In this document: positions 12,135 to 25,360 of the stretch, piece by piece
How positions within the stretch are numbered: position 1 is the stretch's first letter
How the letters are laid out: each line of letters opens with the position of its first letter
Source: Ehretia macrophylla
Taxonomy: Eukaryota; Streptophyta; Magnoliopsida; Boraginales; Ehretiaceae
Length of the DNA: 64,000 nucleotides
Assembly: GCA_037974665.1 (NCBI GenBank)
Contig: CM075783.1
Location: 14,788,762 to 14,852,761, forward strand
Direction: 5' to 3'
Position numbers and translations under genes: made by a program
The notes under the pieces: generated by a model
What the model saw: only the letters and a program-made list of their open reading frames with translations
Databases searched by the model: none
What the model was told of the DNA's origin: nothing

Positions 12135-15100
12135 ATGGCAGGTCGTAACACTCGTAGCAACATTGGATCCCAAGAGCCCAGGAATGCGAATCAAGCTAAT
12201 CCCGGGATGGCGATGTTCAATTTGATGGCAACTACTATAAATAGAATAAGTCGGGTGATGGAACAACAAGCAGCAACGACAACAACAACGGTTAATAATA
12301 ACAATAACAACAACAATCATGGTGCTGGTAGCAATGGTAGAACCGGAGGTAATAAGGGAGGTGATAACCTCAAGGATTTTCTATTCTACAACCCTCCAAA
12401 GTTCAGGGGTCAGCCGAATGGCGAAGAGGCAGAATATTGTTTGTCTTAGATGAAGAAGATTTATGCTGCACTAGACTATTCAGAGGAGAAGAAAGTTGCC
12501 TATGCAGTCTTTCAGTTAAAAGGTGATGTTGAGACATGGTGGGATACAGTAAAAGATTAATGGGAGGTTCAACATACTCCCTTTACATGAAGGAACTTTG
12601 TTAGAGCATTCAAGAGTAAATACATATATGAGGCTTCCTGGGATAAGAAGATGAAGGAGTTTATGTACTTGAAGCAAGGAAGCATAACAGTGGCTGAGTA
12701 TGGGGCAAAATTTGATAGACTCTCCTAGTATGCACCACATATGATCCAGACCCCGACCACCAAGATATGGAAATTTAACCAAGGGCTGAGACTCGAGATT
12801 CAGGATGGGCTGGCAGTAGTGGAGTTAGACACCTATAATGCTATCTTTGCTGCTGCATCAAGGGTTGAGGAGATAAAATTAGCAATGAAGGCTGGTCTAT
12901 CTCAGTAGAAAGGGCCTTTCAGACTCAGGGTCAGTCTAGATCATTCCAGACCCAGAAGCACCAGGATCAGGCGAGACCAGCAGTTACTAGGCCTCAGCCT
13001 AATGTCCTAGCCATTCAGGTAGTTCATGGAGCACCGGGAGGTGCAACTACAACCCGAACTGTTGTGTGCAATTATTGTAACAAGAAAGGGCACTCTGAAG
13101 CCCAATGTTGGAAGAAAAATGACAAGTGTATGAGGTGTGGAAGTGATCAACATCTCGTTAAAGGTTGTACGAAGTGGCAAGGTAATGATGTTCCAGTTTA
13201 GTCTGCAAGGAATGCTTCAACGTAGAGGGTTCAAGCTCGAGCTTATGCCATGGATCAAGGAGTACTCCCAGATGATACAACTATTGTTGAAGGTACCTTC
13301 CTGATTCAAAATCAATTGGTTAAGGTTCTGATTGATATTGAAGCTATGCATTCATTCATAACTCCCAAATGTGCATATCGCACTAAGTTTCCGGTTGAGA
13401 ACTTACCATATCATGTAGAAGTTAGCACACCAATGGGCCCTAAATATGCCACTAGACTGACGTGTAAAGCATGTAAGATACAGGTTGGGAATCGGGAATT
13501 TTTGGCCGATCTTATAGTACTTATCTATTGAGACTATGAGGTTATTTTGGGGATGGACTGGCTATCACGACATCATGCATGATTAGATTGTTGGACGAAG
13601 GTTATTGAGTTACGGGTACTGGGACAACCTATGCTAAAAGTGAGAGAAAAACATGACTTGTTGAGAAAGGCCGTGATATCCTCAATCAAGGCTGTGAAAT
13701 ACATGAGAAAGGGTTGTAATGGATATTTGGCTTACCTAATCAACAAGCCAACAGATCAAGATAAGTTAGTGAAGGTGCCGGTGGATAAAGAATATGTTGA
13801 TGTATTTTCGAAAGAGTTGCAGGGATTACCGCCCGAAAGGGAGATTGAGTTCGTCATTGAGACACTACCAGGTACATAGCCAATCTTTAAGGCTCCGTAC
13901 TGCATGGCTCCGATCGAGTTACCAGAGTTGGAGGTTCAATTACAACGCTTTGTGAAGAAGAAAGATAGAATGTTAAGGCTTTGTATTGATTACAGAGGGG
14001 TTGAATCAAGTGACAATAAAAAACAACTACTCTTTGCCATTGATTGATGAATTGTTTGATCAACTTCAAGGAGCCAAGGTCTATTAAAAATTTGACTTGA
14101 GGCAAAGATATTATCAACTCCTTATCAAGCAGTAGGATATGCCTAAGTCAACTTTTAGAACGAGGTACGAGCATTATGAGTTTGTTGTAATGTCATTTGG
14201 ATTAATAAATGCTTCTACCGCTTTTATGGATTTGATGCATAGGGTGTTTCAACCATATTTGGACTAGTTCGTGGTGATTTTTATAGATGATATCCTGGTT
14301 TATTCAAAGACTGAGGAAGAACATGAGATGCATTTGCATTTGGTGTTGCAGAAGTTGAGGGAGCATCAATTATACGCCAAGTTCAATAAGTATGAACTCT
14401 AGCTCAAACAAGTAGCATTCTTGGGACAAGTGATTTCTTAAAAGGGGATTGCAGTGGATCTGACCAAGATTGATATTGTGCAATCATGGAAGAAACTGGA
14501 GAATGCCACCGAGTTATGTAGTTTTCTCTGTTTGGCAGGATACTACAGGAAATTTGTAAAGGATTTTTCCAAGCTTGTAGGGCCGCTCACAAGGCTTACA
14601 CAAAAGAAGGTTGGTTTTGTGTGGGATGATAAGTGTGAAAGCAGTTTCCAGGAGTTGAAGAGGATATTGACAACTGCTCATGTGTTGGCATTGGCCGAGG
14701 GAAGTCAAGGGTTTGTTATCTATAGTGATGCCTCAAAAGAAGGATTGAGGTGTGTCTTGATACAGAACAACCAAGTTATCTCCTATGCATCGCGGAAGTT
14801 GAAGCTTATAAGGTGAATTACCCTACACATGAGTTGGAGCTTGCAGCCATTGTGTTTGCGTTGAAAAAATGGAGACATTATTTATGGGGAAGTAAGTCTG
14901 AGATATTCACTAGTCATAAGAGTTTGAGATATCTCTTTTCTCCAAAGGAGTTGAACATGAGGCAGAGAAGATGGATGAAACTCTTGGATGACTACAATTG
15001 CACTATAAATTATGTGCCTGGGAAGGCAAACGTAGTGACAGATGCATTGAGCTGGAAGACAAGTTTGGCAAGGTTGGAGATCAAGGAACTTACCTTGTTG

Positions 15101-16518
15101 TCTCAGATCCGGGAGTTTCAACAACAAGATCCTCAACTTCAAAAGATAAAAGACGGTAATCCAGATTTCAAGTTGTATGAAGATGGGTTGTGGAAGTTTA
15201 GGAACCGGATTTGTGTACCAAATGATCTAGAGTTGAAAAATAAGGTACTTGAGGAAGCTCATCATTCAAGGTATACCATTCACCCGGGAGGTACAAAGAT
15301 GTATCGAGACCTAAAACAATACTATTGGTGGAATAACATGAAGCGCGAGATTGCAGAGTTTGTGTCTCGATACTTGACATGTCAACGGGTGAGGGCAGAA
15401 CTCTAGAGACCTGCAGGGCTTCTACAGCCTTTAAAGATACCGCAATGAAAATAGGAGCATGTGACACTTGATTTCATTATGGAGTTGCTAAGGTCTCCTT
15501 AGGGAATGACGCAATTTGGGTCATTGTGGATAGATTGACGAAGACTGCTTACTTCATTGCAATGAATAAGATGGATAATCTCAAGAAATTAGCTGAGTTG
15601 TATATGGCTAACATTGTGAAGTTACATGGAGTGCCAGCTAGCATTGTGTCTGATAGAGATCCAAGATTTATATCTCAGTTCTGGCAAAAGTTGCAAGAAG
15701 CCTTGGGGACGAAGTTGAAGTTCAGTACAGCGTATCACCTACAGACTGACGGATAATCGGAAAGGACCATTCAAATTTTGGAGGACATATTGAGGGTTTG
15801 TGTATTGGATTTTGGAGGTACATGGGAGAAACATTTGCCCTTGGCAAAGTTTGCCTATAATAATAGTTATCAGACAACAATTGGCATGGCACTATATGAG
15901 GCCTTATGTGGTTAGAAGTGTAGGTGACCATTATATTGGGACAAAGTCGGTGAGATGAAGACAGTTGATCCTACATTGTTGCCGGAATTGATAGAAAAGA
16001 TTGAGAATGTTCAATTGATTCAGAAAAGAGTGCTCACAGCCCAAAGTTGACAAAAGAGCTATGCTGACAAGCGGAGACGAGACTTAGGGTTTGCAGTTGG
16101 TGATCAGGTGTTCTTAAAGTTGTCACCCCAAAGAAGGTTAATCAGGCATGGGAAATGAGGGAAGTTGAGCTCGAGGTATGTGGGACCGTTTGCAATTGTG
16201 GAAAGAGTTGGCAAGCTAGCATACCAGTTGGAACTACCACCAAATCTTTCCAACATTCATGATATGTTTCATGCGTCGATGTTGATGAAGTATCATCGCG
16301 ACCCCTTTTATATTCTAGAGTCGGAACCACTAGAACTTCAGGAGAGTTTGTTGTATGAGGAGAAGCCTGTATAGATTCTAAACGAGCAAGTCAGGGAGTT
16401 GCGCAACAAGAGTATTCTAATAGTGAAGGCACTTTGGGATCACCATGGGGTTGATGATACAACGTGAGAGAGACGTGATCAAATGGAACGACGATACCCG
16501 TTCTTGTTTGCGAGGTAA
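12135..16518 (+). pseudogene. Family-E gag-pol fossil (Tekay/Del type)
   Basis: Gag begins MAGRNTRSN, followed by a low-complexity poly-asparagine/threonine stretch (about 12270-12320) and the conserved LKDFL..NPPKFRG segment. Two zinc knuckles lie near 13065-13165. A retropepsin segment (about 13255-13600) retains the GMDWL motif. Reverse transcriptase spans about 13900-14400 ([12 protein letters not shown] near 14275). RNase H spans about 14600-15050 ([11 protein letters not shown]). Integrase spans about 15240-15900, with [18 protein letters not shown] and [13 protein letters not shown] chromodomain-like tail (RDQMERRYPFLFAR) ends at 16518. It resembles the gag-pol at 31918-36741 throughout but is broken, with roughly twenty interruptions. 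Confidence 0.9.
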
Positions 16519-16545
16519 TTAGGAAATTGCGAGGGCACAATTCTT

Positions 16546-16560
16546 TTAAGGAGGGGAGGT
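16546..16560 (+). other. Family-E polypurine tract
   Basis: Purine-rich TTTTAAGGAGGGGAGGT-like stretch directly before the 3' LTR, the expected start site for plus-strand DNA synthesis. Confidence 0.8.
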
Positions 16561-18852
16561 TGTAAGGCCCAGCACGAGATCACATGTGCATATGGATCAT
16601 ATCATACATAATTAAATCATTTTATATGCATTTACCTTGATTTATATGATTTTATATTGTTTTATGTGCATTTATCTCGATTTACTTGTATTTCATCGTT
16701 TAACGTACAATTAAGTGTTTTAGATGTCGTAGGAATTTAATTAAAAACTATTGAACTAAGCCTAGCAACTAACTAGTTAGCATACAACTAGAATGACATG
16801 CAATAAATAGCTTTAAGTTAAAAGGGCAAGGTGGTCTTTTGGACCTCAGATATTATTCTACCAACACAAATACATACACATTACATACATATACACCTGA
16901 AAACACACACACACACCCACATGACATACACACTCAGATTTTCGTTCATAGAAAGAAGAGAAAGAAGAAGAAAAAGAAAAGAAGGAAGAAGGAGGAGACG
17001 AATGAGAAGATTTCAAGCCATTGATAAGCTTTCTTCATGGGTTTTCTTGCTCATTTTTCATCTAGATTTCAAGAGCAAAGGTGAGGGATTCTTTCAAAAT
17101 TTATTGATAAAGCTCATCCAAGGTTGTATGTTGTATATTGTTGACTAGTATTGCTTATGAAGTTCATACATGACCTCATTGTGAAGGTTCTTGTATTTAT
17201 GTGTTGTAGACCTAGGTTTGCCTAACTTGTGTGGATGATTTGGAGTAGTGGTGTGATGAGCTAAATGAGTTCTTGAGTCGCTCGCCCGACTACTCATCCG
17301 ACTTCCCCTATCTTTTTGAGCAACAACTTTTCGAAGACCATATCTCGGTCAATTGAACTCCGAATTGAGTTCCGTTTGATTCTAGAACTATCTAATTTCG
17401 ATAAAATTTAAGTATATACCAAAATCAGATTATTTGGAGTTTGGAAATTTATGGAACTTAACTGTTTAAGTTAGGCTAATGAAGAAGCATTAAAGTTGTT
17501 TCATAGTTTTGTTCATGTTTGCATTTTATTGCCGTTTTGAGTGGTTTTAAGGTGTCTTTACACCTTCCTTCGGTATAGGACTAAGTTGTGCCCTCCTAAA
17601 TGTATTAGTTGCTCAATTAAGGTGTACATTTAATTCATGAACCTATATGCAATACATTTTAGTATATACTTGCTAGGTTTACTACATGATCAATATGCTT
17701 GCTTGACGGAGGAAACCTACTTTGTTGTCCTCCAAATATGTTCTTTCTTGATTAGTGCTCACTCTCACTTGGTGTGTTTCCTCAGAGAGTTGGGACGTAT
17801 TTGTTTAATTGCTAAATAATTCAAGCAGTCTCGTGAACCCCACGATAGAAGTTCTGATTGCCCTGGGTGGTATCGGGCCGTTGGGTATAAGTCTCAGCTA
17901 CCATGGTTTTGGGTTGCCTCCGGAGTGCCTTGGTGTGATGAAGATGATTTGACAAGAAAGTTTGAGACAGGCCATCTCCAACAAAGTTCGTGATATTGTA
18001 TTCTTTTACTACATGGTTCTTACTCTTGCTGGGTCCCTCGAGGTCCTCGGAGAGTAGAGTTGCTTGATTAAGATTATGATTATCCCGTATTTGTTATTCT
18101 TGTTATACTTGTTATATGAGGTATATGCATAGCATGGTTTTATAAAGATGATTTTGAAATAATAAAACGTTTGTGAAAACCTTTGTGAGGTACAACAATT
18201 ATTAGGAAATAATCTAGTTAGAGCTGTAGTTATGAGTGCTACAGATAGTCTAACGAGGGGAATGGAAGTGGTTGACATAGGATCTCCTCTAAGTGTTCCA
18301 GTTGGTGGAGTGACTCTAGGATGAATTTTCAACGTGCTTAGAGAGCCTGTTGTTCTTTTTTCATCATCATTGAGCTATATGCAGGACTAGCTTACCCATC
18401 TTGCAACCATTTCAAGTGAGGCTGAACCAATTGTACAGGGAGAGGGGCGATGAGGCTCTATGTGGCGAGACTGATTTCTGTCTCTGTTGATCTTCATGCT
18501 TGTGTTGAAGATAGGCTTGTTAATAGAAACTGATGATGTACTTTTGAACAACTAATGATATGTAATATTCTTTTGGATTCTTAACTACATACTAAGTTTT
18601 TTACTATTCTTTTGAAGCCTAGGTGTCTATATTTGGCCATTTATGAAGTACGAACAATGATGCTAGGTCTTATAATTATGAAATAGGTTGAGGTGGCCTT
18701 TTAATGTCAAATGTCTTCAGCATTCTTTTGAAGTTACTTGTGGGAGTTAATAAATGTTTAAGTTGTTAAATAATGATCTTTCAGGTATTAAGTTGCTTGA
18801 CACGTCGCGCTTCGACCTTAACCTCCGTGGGTCTTGGTCCCAGGGCATGACA
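16561..18852 (+). repeat. Family-E 3' LTR
   Basis: 2292 bp, TGTAAGGCCC to CATGACA, including a plastid insert at 18184-18352 that the 5' LTR does not have. The stem-loop is at 18372-18393. It shares the AC-rich leader and GC-rich block with the 5' copy. Confidence 0.9.
18184..18352 (+). pseudogene. atpB: Plastid atpB fragment in nuclear DNA (NUPT)
   Basis: About 169 bp that read on the + strand as part of the chloroplast ATP synthase beta subunit: [19 protein letters not shown], then a TRGMEVV segment, SPLSVPVGG and FNVLREPV. From memory of the family this corresponds to roughly residues 64-119 of about 498. The fragment is far too short to encode a working subunit and has one in-frame stop. 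Most differences from the plastid sequence as I remember it are C-to-T or G-to-A, as expected for methylated nuclear DNA. The matching position of the 5' LTR (near 11340-11350) has no such insert. The fragment therefore arrived after the element had inserted. Confidence 0.9.
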
Positions 18853-18857
18853 TAGTT

Positions 18858-21407
18858 TAGACAACTTGCAGGTTTGATGGTAAAAGATATATATTTCAGA
18901 ATTCAGCTTCACACACACACACATGGTTCATTGATTAAACCCCTGACAGAATTGAGTATTAATGAGTAAAATTTCTTGAGTGACTTCATCCTGCCTAAAC
19001 ATATCATGCATTTTAAGTTTTTGAAAAAAAAATGGTTGAAATCTCAGGGGATTTTAGCAAAAGATGAAGATACTGTTGGAAATATTGTTATAACATCGCT
19101 TCTAAATTATTTTTGGAATAACTTAATATATCTTATGTCAATATGTTGCAACTTCATTGTGCAACACGTCAATGGTCAGAAAAGTAAGTTTTTGAGCAAG
19201 AATTTTGGATATCCACAATTGGCAGTTACTCCATTTGTGCAGCTTTTTGAAATCCCCAAGATTGTGGGATTGACAATTGTTTGATTACCCACGATTGCAA
19301 TTAGGGCACGATTTGTTCTAGCATTCTAGTGACTTTCCATATTACATCTTCTTTGGCTTCTCTGCTACTCACTCTTTCTCTCTCACCTTCTTAGTTTTTT
19401 TTCTCTCTTCTAGTTTTTGCTTACTCGTATGCAGAGAAAAATTGGTGAACACAAGGTCAAGTGGTAGATGTTGGGGAAAACCTAAGCCAAGAGTACTGTG
19501 GGGTACTTCCAATCAACCCATCACCATCGATGAGCCGTCATTCCCCACAGTTGCTACAGATGATATTTCAACATCATCAAGCAGTACTAGCTTTAGTGGG
19601 TTTTTTCTTCCACGACAAGGAAGGACTAGGGTTGGAGAGCAACCAGTTGATCCGGAGTGGACTCCAATAGGGATGGACCTGGTAGTTGTCACTGGTACAT
19701 TACACCATCGTGCAAAATCTAGAAAATCTTTTGATTCTGGGGCTATGCCAGAAATTAGTGTTACAACACCAACCACCATAGCTCATACCCCTGTTGCAAC
19801 TGAACCACCCATAGTGACAACTGAGGAGACACTAGCCTCAAACGCAAGTGATGTTGCAACTTCACTTGCAACACCAAGCCAAAGCCCCAGATCAACAACT
19901 GCCTCTGAGGCCATTCTTGCGGAGGAACTTCGTAATGCAAAGACAAAAAGGGAAGGTGAAGTACGTCGCCAATTACAAATGCAAAGCGGCAACCTCTTCT
20001 GTACCATCACATCCCAAGATGTGTCTATGTCCTAGGTATAATCTTCCTTCTGCATTCTCTAAGAAATTTTATTTTTTTGAATCTCAAAAAAAATTTAAAG
20101 TTCTTTCTCAAAGAAAGTTTGTTGTTGAAAACCCCCTAAATCTGAAGTCTTATCAAGCCACTGGTTTGTTGATTTGATTAAAGACAGGAAGCTGCTAAGT
20201 TCTTTTGATAAAATAAAATCATTTTCTTGTAATGTGGTTTATGAGTTTTATTCTAATCTGTACAAGAATGTCAATGTTACAACATCCAAATACTTCCATC
20301 AGATCTTTGTGAGAAACCATGTGTTTGACTTCTCTCCCTCTACCATCAATGAGTACCTAGAGTGTGAACCCTCTGAAGATTTTATCCTTGACATCTCATT
20401 GAACACCATTGCTACAGAGCTGGTAGGCAATCCGTATGAATGGAAACAAGATGATAAACTGCCTGGCCTTAAGCTAACCACTAAGTATGCTGCCTTCATA
20501 AAATGGCTATAGCAAACTGGTTCCCCACCAAACACTCCACCACTCTGAGTATTGAGATGGGTAGGCTTCTGTACTCCATTGGCACTAGCATCAATTTCAA
20601 TCTAGGTCAAGTAATTTTTGGTCCGCATTCTTGAAGAAGGGGCTAAGGAGTTTGCTAGTCAATATTTGTTCTACCCCTCTCTAATTTGTGGTCTGCTAAT
20701 GTCCCAACATAATGTACTTCAAAATAATGAACTATTGCACAAAATTCATTCTCCTTTGTTCTTTTCCAAGAAATTTCTCCAGGGGTCCCACAAGGTAGAC
20801 ATTCAAGGGGAGACAACTAATGTTGCAACAATACCTCATTCAGAAAGTGCCAGTACTTCCACAGATCAAATTGCCGTGTTGCAACACTTGTAGCAACTTC
20901 AGGATGCTGCTGAAGAATTAAGAAAAAAGCAGAGCAATGTCCAGGCTAATCAAGATCAAATCCTTTAGACTCTTGCTCAACTCCTCCAGGGACAGGGAAT
21001 ACTTCTAGAGCATTTGATGAAACCTTCCATATGATGTTGTGTGTTCTATTGTTGACTTGATGAACTCTTTACTGTATTTTGTTGTTCTATGGGTTGTTAT
21101 TTCTCTTTTTGGTACATTATATGTTCATTTGCCTCTTTGCCTTTACCTTGGCAAAAATGGGGAGAATTACTTTGCTACTACTCACCATTTTTTTAATGTT
21201 GCTATGCTACTATTGCTGCTATTGCTTCTTATTCTTTTTTACTGCTATAGTGTCTGGGTTTCTGTGATGCTTTATAGTTTGTTGCAACAACATTATTATC
21301 TTTTGCAGGGTCATTATCCTTGCAGCTCTGATACTTTCTTACCTGTGTTTTTATGATGTTATACTGCCTGTTGCAATAGGGTTATTACATTTGAATTAGA
21401 CTTGAGT
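18858..21407 (+). pseudogene. Sirevirus env-like region fossil
   Basis: Continuation of the Sirevirus after the nested family-E element. Pieces of a protein-like region run from about 18976 to 20893. They include a segment rich in Thr/Ser/Ala (19442-20035, starting MVNTRSSGR), then FYSNLYKN, FVRNHVFDFSPSTINEYLE and a LTTKYAAFIKWL-like part (20174-20512). The latter resembles the 'putative plant transposon protein' domain found in env-like frames of Sireviruses (family recalled, not searched). The stretch 20895-21407 is T-rich and non-coding. The fossil is broken in several places. GTTGCAAC palindromes recur throughout. Confidence 0.65.
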
Positions 21408-21412
21408 GCTTG
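21408..21412. repeat. Left target-site duplication of family-A solo LTR
   Basis: GCTTG, matched exactly by GCTTG at 39458-39462, 18 kb away. It fixes the outer limits of the nested block and shows that one insertion event split the Sirevirus here. Confidence 0.9.
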
Positions 21413-21759
21413 TGTCACACCCCAACACGACCTATAGAGGCTAGACTAAGGTATGACCTAAATCATCATTGTTATTTTACATCCTTAACCGTTTGGCTAT
21501 GATTAAGGCTTATTGATTAACCTAGAACTCCAAAAGTTTTTCAGGAAACCGGCAGCATAACGACGTATTTAGGATCTTTGGTTTAACCTATTTTCTAGAA
21601 CACCTCAAATATTCTGAATTATTAATTTGCTTACAACTAAAACTTTCATTCTACCATCGATTGATATGCCTACTAGTTTATCTTGAAGGTTCCATTTTAA
21701 TTAACAAGCCTATCACGATAACTATACCCATTTATTTGTCAAATTTCAATTTGGATATG

Positions 21760-24700
21760 TGTGATACCCCAAACCTGACACGTATTTAATAGTATTTAAT
21801 TGCATTTAATTATGTATTATCTTAAATGCTAGTTGTGAGGACCTGAGCGTTCATTACATGTGCATTCATTTATTTTAATCATTATTTAAAAAATAATATG
21901 TGCATTTACATGACTTATTTAGTGTTTAAAATTTAAAATTGCATTTAAAGTTCATTTAAATTGCATCTTGTTTACTTTTCACCATCATTGACCAACTAGG
22001 CAAGGTGAGAATTTTTGAAATGTTTAATGAAGGGCAAACTTGGGACTAGAAACAAAAATGCAAGGTTAAGTTAGTCAAATTTTGGGTCAACTTTAGGATT
22101 AAATCTGAACCAATTGGATAATATCTAGATGGCAAATTTGGAAAGCTCTACAAGTCTAGTTTCTAGAGCTTCAAACCGTTCGTGAATTGGAGTTTTCTAG
22201 AAGAAGTTATAGTCGTTTTTGTAAGGTGTCGCAGAGCTGTTTTACCTACACGGGTTTGACCAAACCTTTGACATTTTGACCTTCTATTTAAGTTATTTTA
22301 ATCCAACCAAAGGCAAAAACGTTTTTCTCATCTTCTCCACCAGCCAAGAGTCATTTCCTCACATGAATAGTAAACCCTTTCACATTTTAGCTAATATCTT
22401 AAGTTTGGAGTGGAACCAAGGCGCAATTCCAACGTTTTTGAGTTCGTGGCGACTTCTAGCATATTTCTATCGGAAATTTTAGCTTTATTTTTGCAGAAAA
22501 ATGTGAGGGCATTTTTTAACCCATTTTTCAAAAGTCATTATTTATGTTAGATATTGTTAAATCTATGCTTAATACTTGTTATTTAGATGTTAGAGAACAT
22601 ATTTATTGTTTTATAGCTTGTATAGAGTTGATTTTAGTTGTAGTTGATGCTTTGCTAGATATGAATATAAATGTAGACAATGTGTTTGTTTAATGTTCTA
22701 AGTGAAGTATAGGAATGTGTTACATGCTAGATTAATGCCAATAGATAGCTCAAATGAAAGAAAACATCAAGAGAATTCAAGCATGCAAAATGTGAATTTC
22801 AGACAGTGCATTATCCTTGTTTTTCGGAGGCTTTTTGACATAGTAAACGAGCTCATAAATTAACAAAAATTGTACAAAAGCTAGATTAGGCAGTTTAGAG
22901 AAAATGTTGATTTCTAGGACTAATGCTAATTCTAACGTTTTAGGCCTCTGATCACATCATTTCCGAAATGTAGCTAAAAAATTGCTGGTTCTGCCCAGCT
23001 ATGTGTAGTTGCACGGTAAAGGTTATAACTTTTGGAATTTAACTCAGAATTGAACACTATTTGATTCTAAAATCATATACACTCGAAAGGCTACGTTTAT
23101 ACATAAAAATCAGAAATTTTAAAGGTCAATAGAATAGGTAATAAATTTGATAAATTTAGAGTTTTGTTTGAAGATTTATAAGTGGACAAGTTTTGGTGAA
23201 GTTCTACTTGTTATATGTTGTAATGTTGCTAGCTAATGTTTTAGAGTTATTAATGGTAGAATAGCTTTCTTTTATAATGATTTGCAAGTTTAATAGTAGA
23301 TTTAAAGAAGATATCATGTTAAGCTAACTTTAAGTTCAAGTTGTATATCAAGTGTTTGTGAAAAGCTTGAATGAAATATAGAATGTGCAATTATGCTTTT
23401 AATATGTTTTATGTAACTTATGAACAAGAATACAAGAGAAATTTCAAGTGTTGTATGTGTAAGTGCATTTTCGGCAAAGTGGTCTTTTTTGGTACTAGTC
23501 TTTTACTTCATGTTTGCTTGAGCTTTGTATGGTTTAGTATGATCTAATAGTTGAACTATATGATATCTTAGTTAAGTAGAGTTCTAAAAGAATTAATGCC
23601 ATGATTACATGAAATGCAAACTTAGTGAAATTTTAGTTACTTAGTTAATAAATGTGGTAGTTAAAGAGTATCCTAATGCTTTGTGCATGAGATAGTTGGA
23701 TGGTTAATGATTGATATAGTTTAATTAAATCGAAGTTAAGTTGTTATAAAGTTAGTGTTTGGAAGTCTTTAAATGGTTTTTGACCTTTAGTAAGCTTTGT
23801 GTATAATTGTGTAATTTAACGTCAACTACTTAATTGCTTAATTAAGATTTTAGTGGTTATTTTGGGTCTATTTGACTAGTTTAAGTACACTTGTGTACTC
23901 TTATGTGTTGTGTGAATTGAATATGCTTTATAGTTGTTCTAATTGCTAATGTTTATATGTCTATCGAATTGTGGGTTTAATCAGAGAATGTTTAACGTGT
24001 TGCTTAAAGTAGTGGATGTAATGCATGCTAAATAAAGAAATGTATTTGATAGTTATGATAGTTCAATGAGATCAAATGGAAATGAATAAGATAATGGAAT
24101 TATAAACTAGCTTTAGTTAAGAATGAATGTATAACTTCTTATATAGATAGTTGATTGTATTATGTAGTGGAATAGGAGTTGGTGCATTCGGAGAATATGA
24201 AATGGGTTATTGACTAAATTCTTATAGGATTGGCATTCCAAGGTAAGAGAGTTGCATCTTATTTGCATTTCTCTATTGTATATCGAATATGTTAAATAGT
24301 TTTCATGCTATTAATGTGATTTAGCATATTCGAACAAGATTTGTCAGTTTTATAGTTAATAGAGTGAGTTAATGGTTAATGCTCGTTATTTTGCTTCTAT
24401 TGTTGTCAACTGGTTAATGTGTGAGGACAACCTCTTTTCTTGTTCTTCTTGTGTGTATATCGGCTTATTTTGCTATATGGTTATTATTATTATTATTATT
24501 TCTTGTGTTATCGAGTCTTTGGTTGCACAACCATATAATCGGGGCGGATACGATGAGCCTTTCTGGGCGGCAGCGGGCTTGCCAAAGTTGGTGCTCTAGC
24601 TTTGTACTCTATTCCTTCACTCACCTCATCCGGAGATTTTCAGGGGGTGTTGGGTCGTAGGATATTCGGGGTACATCCGGAGTACACCCACTGGAGTGTT

Positions 24701-25355
24701 TGAGGATTATGCCGGCACATTGATCGTGATCGTGATCGTGATCGTGGTTCGAAAGTTGGAGTGATAATGGTTATCGATCGTATCATTTTAAAGTTTGGTA
24801 TTAGAATTGTTATTCATTGTTTATTTATTGTGTTAATTGTGTTAAATTGCTGCATTGCACGAACCCCGGTATACTGTTCCCGTTTCCCTCTCCCTCACTG
24901 AGTATACATTATTGGTATACTCACTTCTCCTCATGAATCTTTCAGGTTATAGCCAAAGGAAGTGTAGTTCGTGATCACGTAATAGTTCATTCTTGAAGAG
25001 TGGCCTTACGTGTTATGTGGCTTGAGCTATAAAAGTTATAAAGTTTTACTTTCATGAATTGTATATACTCAACGTAGGAGAGAAATGTATTTAAGCTTAA
25101 CCAGGTCATAAAGTGCTTTGATAATCTAGTTATGTAATAGCTTAATGAGGTTTGAGTTCAATGCATGTATGGAGTTGTTGTATGTTTGCACACGGTACTA
25201 GTCCATTTATATTTTGTGTGCAGGTAAACTGTTTGTCCTATAAATAGGAAAAACTCCGTTCGTTTCTCCTCGTATTTCGTGACTTGGGTTTTGGATCGGG
25301 TTGTGTTTAGTGGGTATATAGAGCTCCTGTTTCCGTGAGGGAATGGGGCGTTACA
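21760..25355 (+). mobile_element. Family-B-type solo LTR
   Basis: 3596 bp from TGTGATACCCC to GGGGCGTTACA, flanked by an exact ATATG duplication (21755-21759 and 25356-25360). Ends, GC-rich block (about 24535-24710) and stem-loop (24900-24922) match the family-B LTRs at 49317 and 53586, but it is 1.1 kb longer, so it is a related subfamily. It contains a short (TTA)n run near 24480-24500 and a fourfold GATCGT repeat at about 24722-24745. It shows no gag or pol; small open frames are incidental. Confidence 0.88.
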
Positions 25356-25360
25356 ATATG

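Larger units (their letters stand above)
9353..18852 (+). mobile_element. Family-E Tekay/Del-type Ty3/Gypsy fossil with both LTRs
   Basis: A 9.5-kb element inserted in the Sirevirus post-pol region. LTRs start TGTAAGGCCC and end TGACA. The flanks GAGTT (9348-9352) and TAGTT (18853-18857) are a target duplication with one difference. Order: LTR, methionine-tRNA primer site, gag, protease, reverse transcriptase, RNase H, integrase, a chromodomain-like tail, purine tract, LTR. It is broken, with roughly twenty interruptions. The LTRs differ by about 6% in the stretch compared by eye, so it is probably a few million years old and younger than its Sirevirus host. Its 3' LTR carries a plastid insert. 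Confidence 0.9.

Noticed and set aside
18009-18332. A 107-residue reverse-strand frame over the atpB-like segment
   Set aside because: The plastid protein similarity is on the + strand; the reverse frame is a shadow.
19442-20035. A 197-residue open frame as a possible host gene
   Set aside because: It lies between Sirevirus pol and the 3' LTR, is low in complexity (Thr/Ser/Ala), carries the element's GTTGCAAC words and continues into a transposon-type domain.
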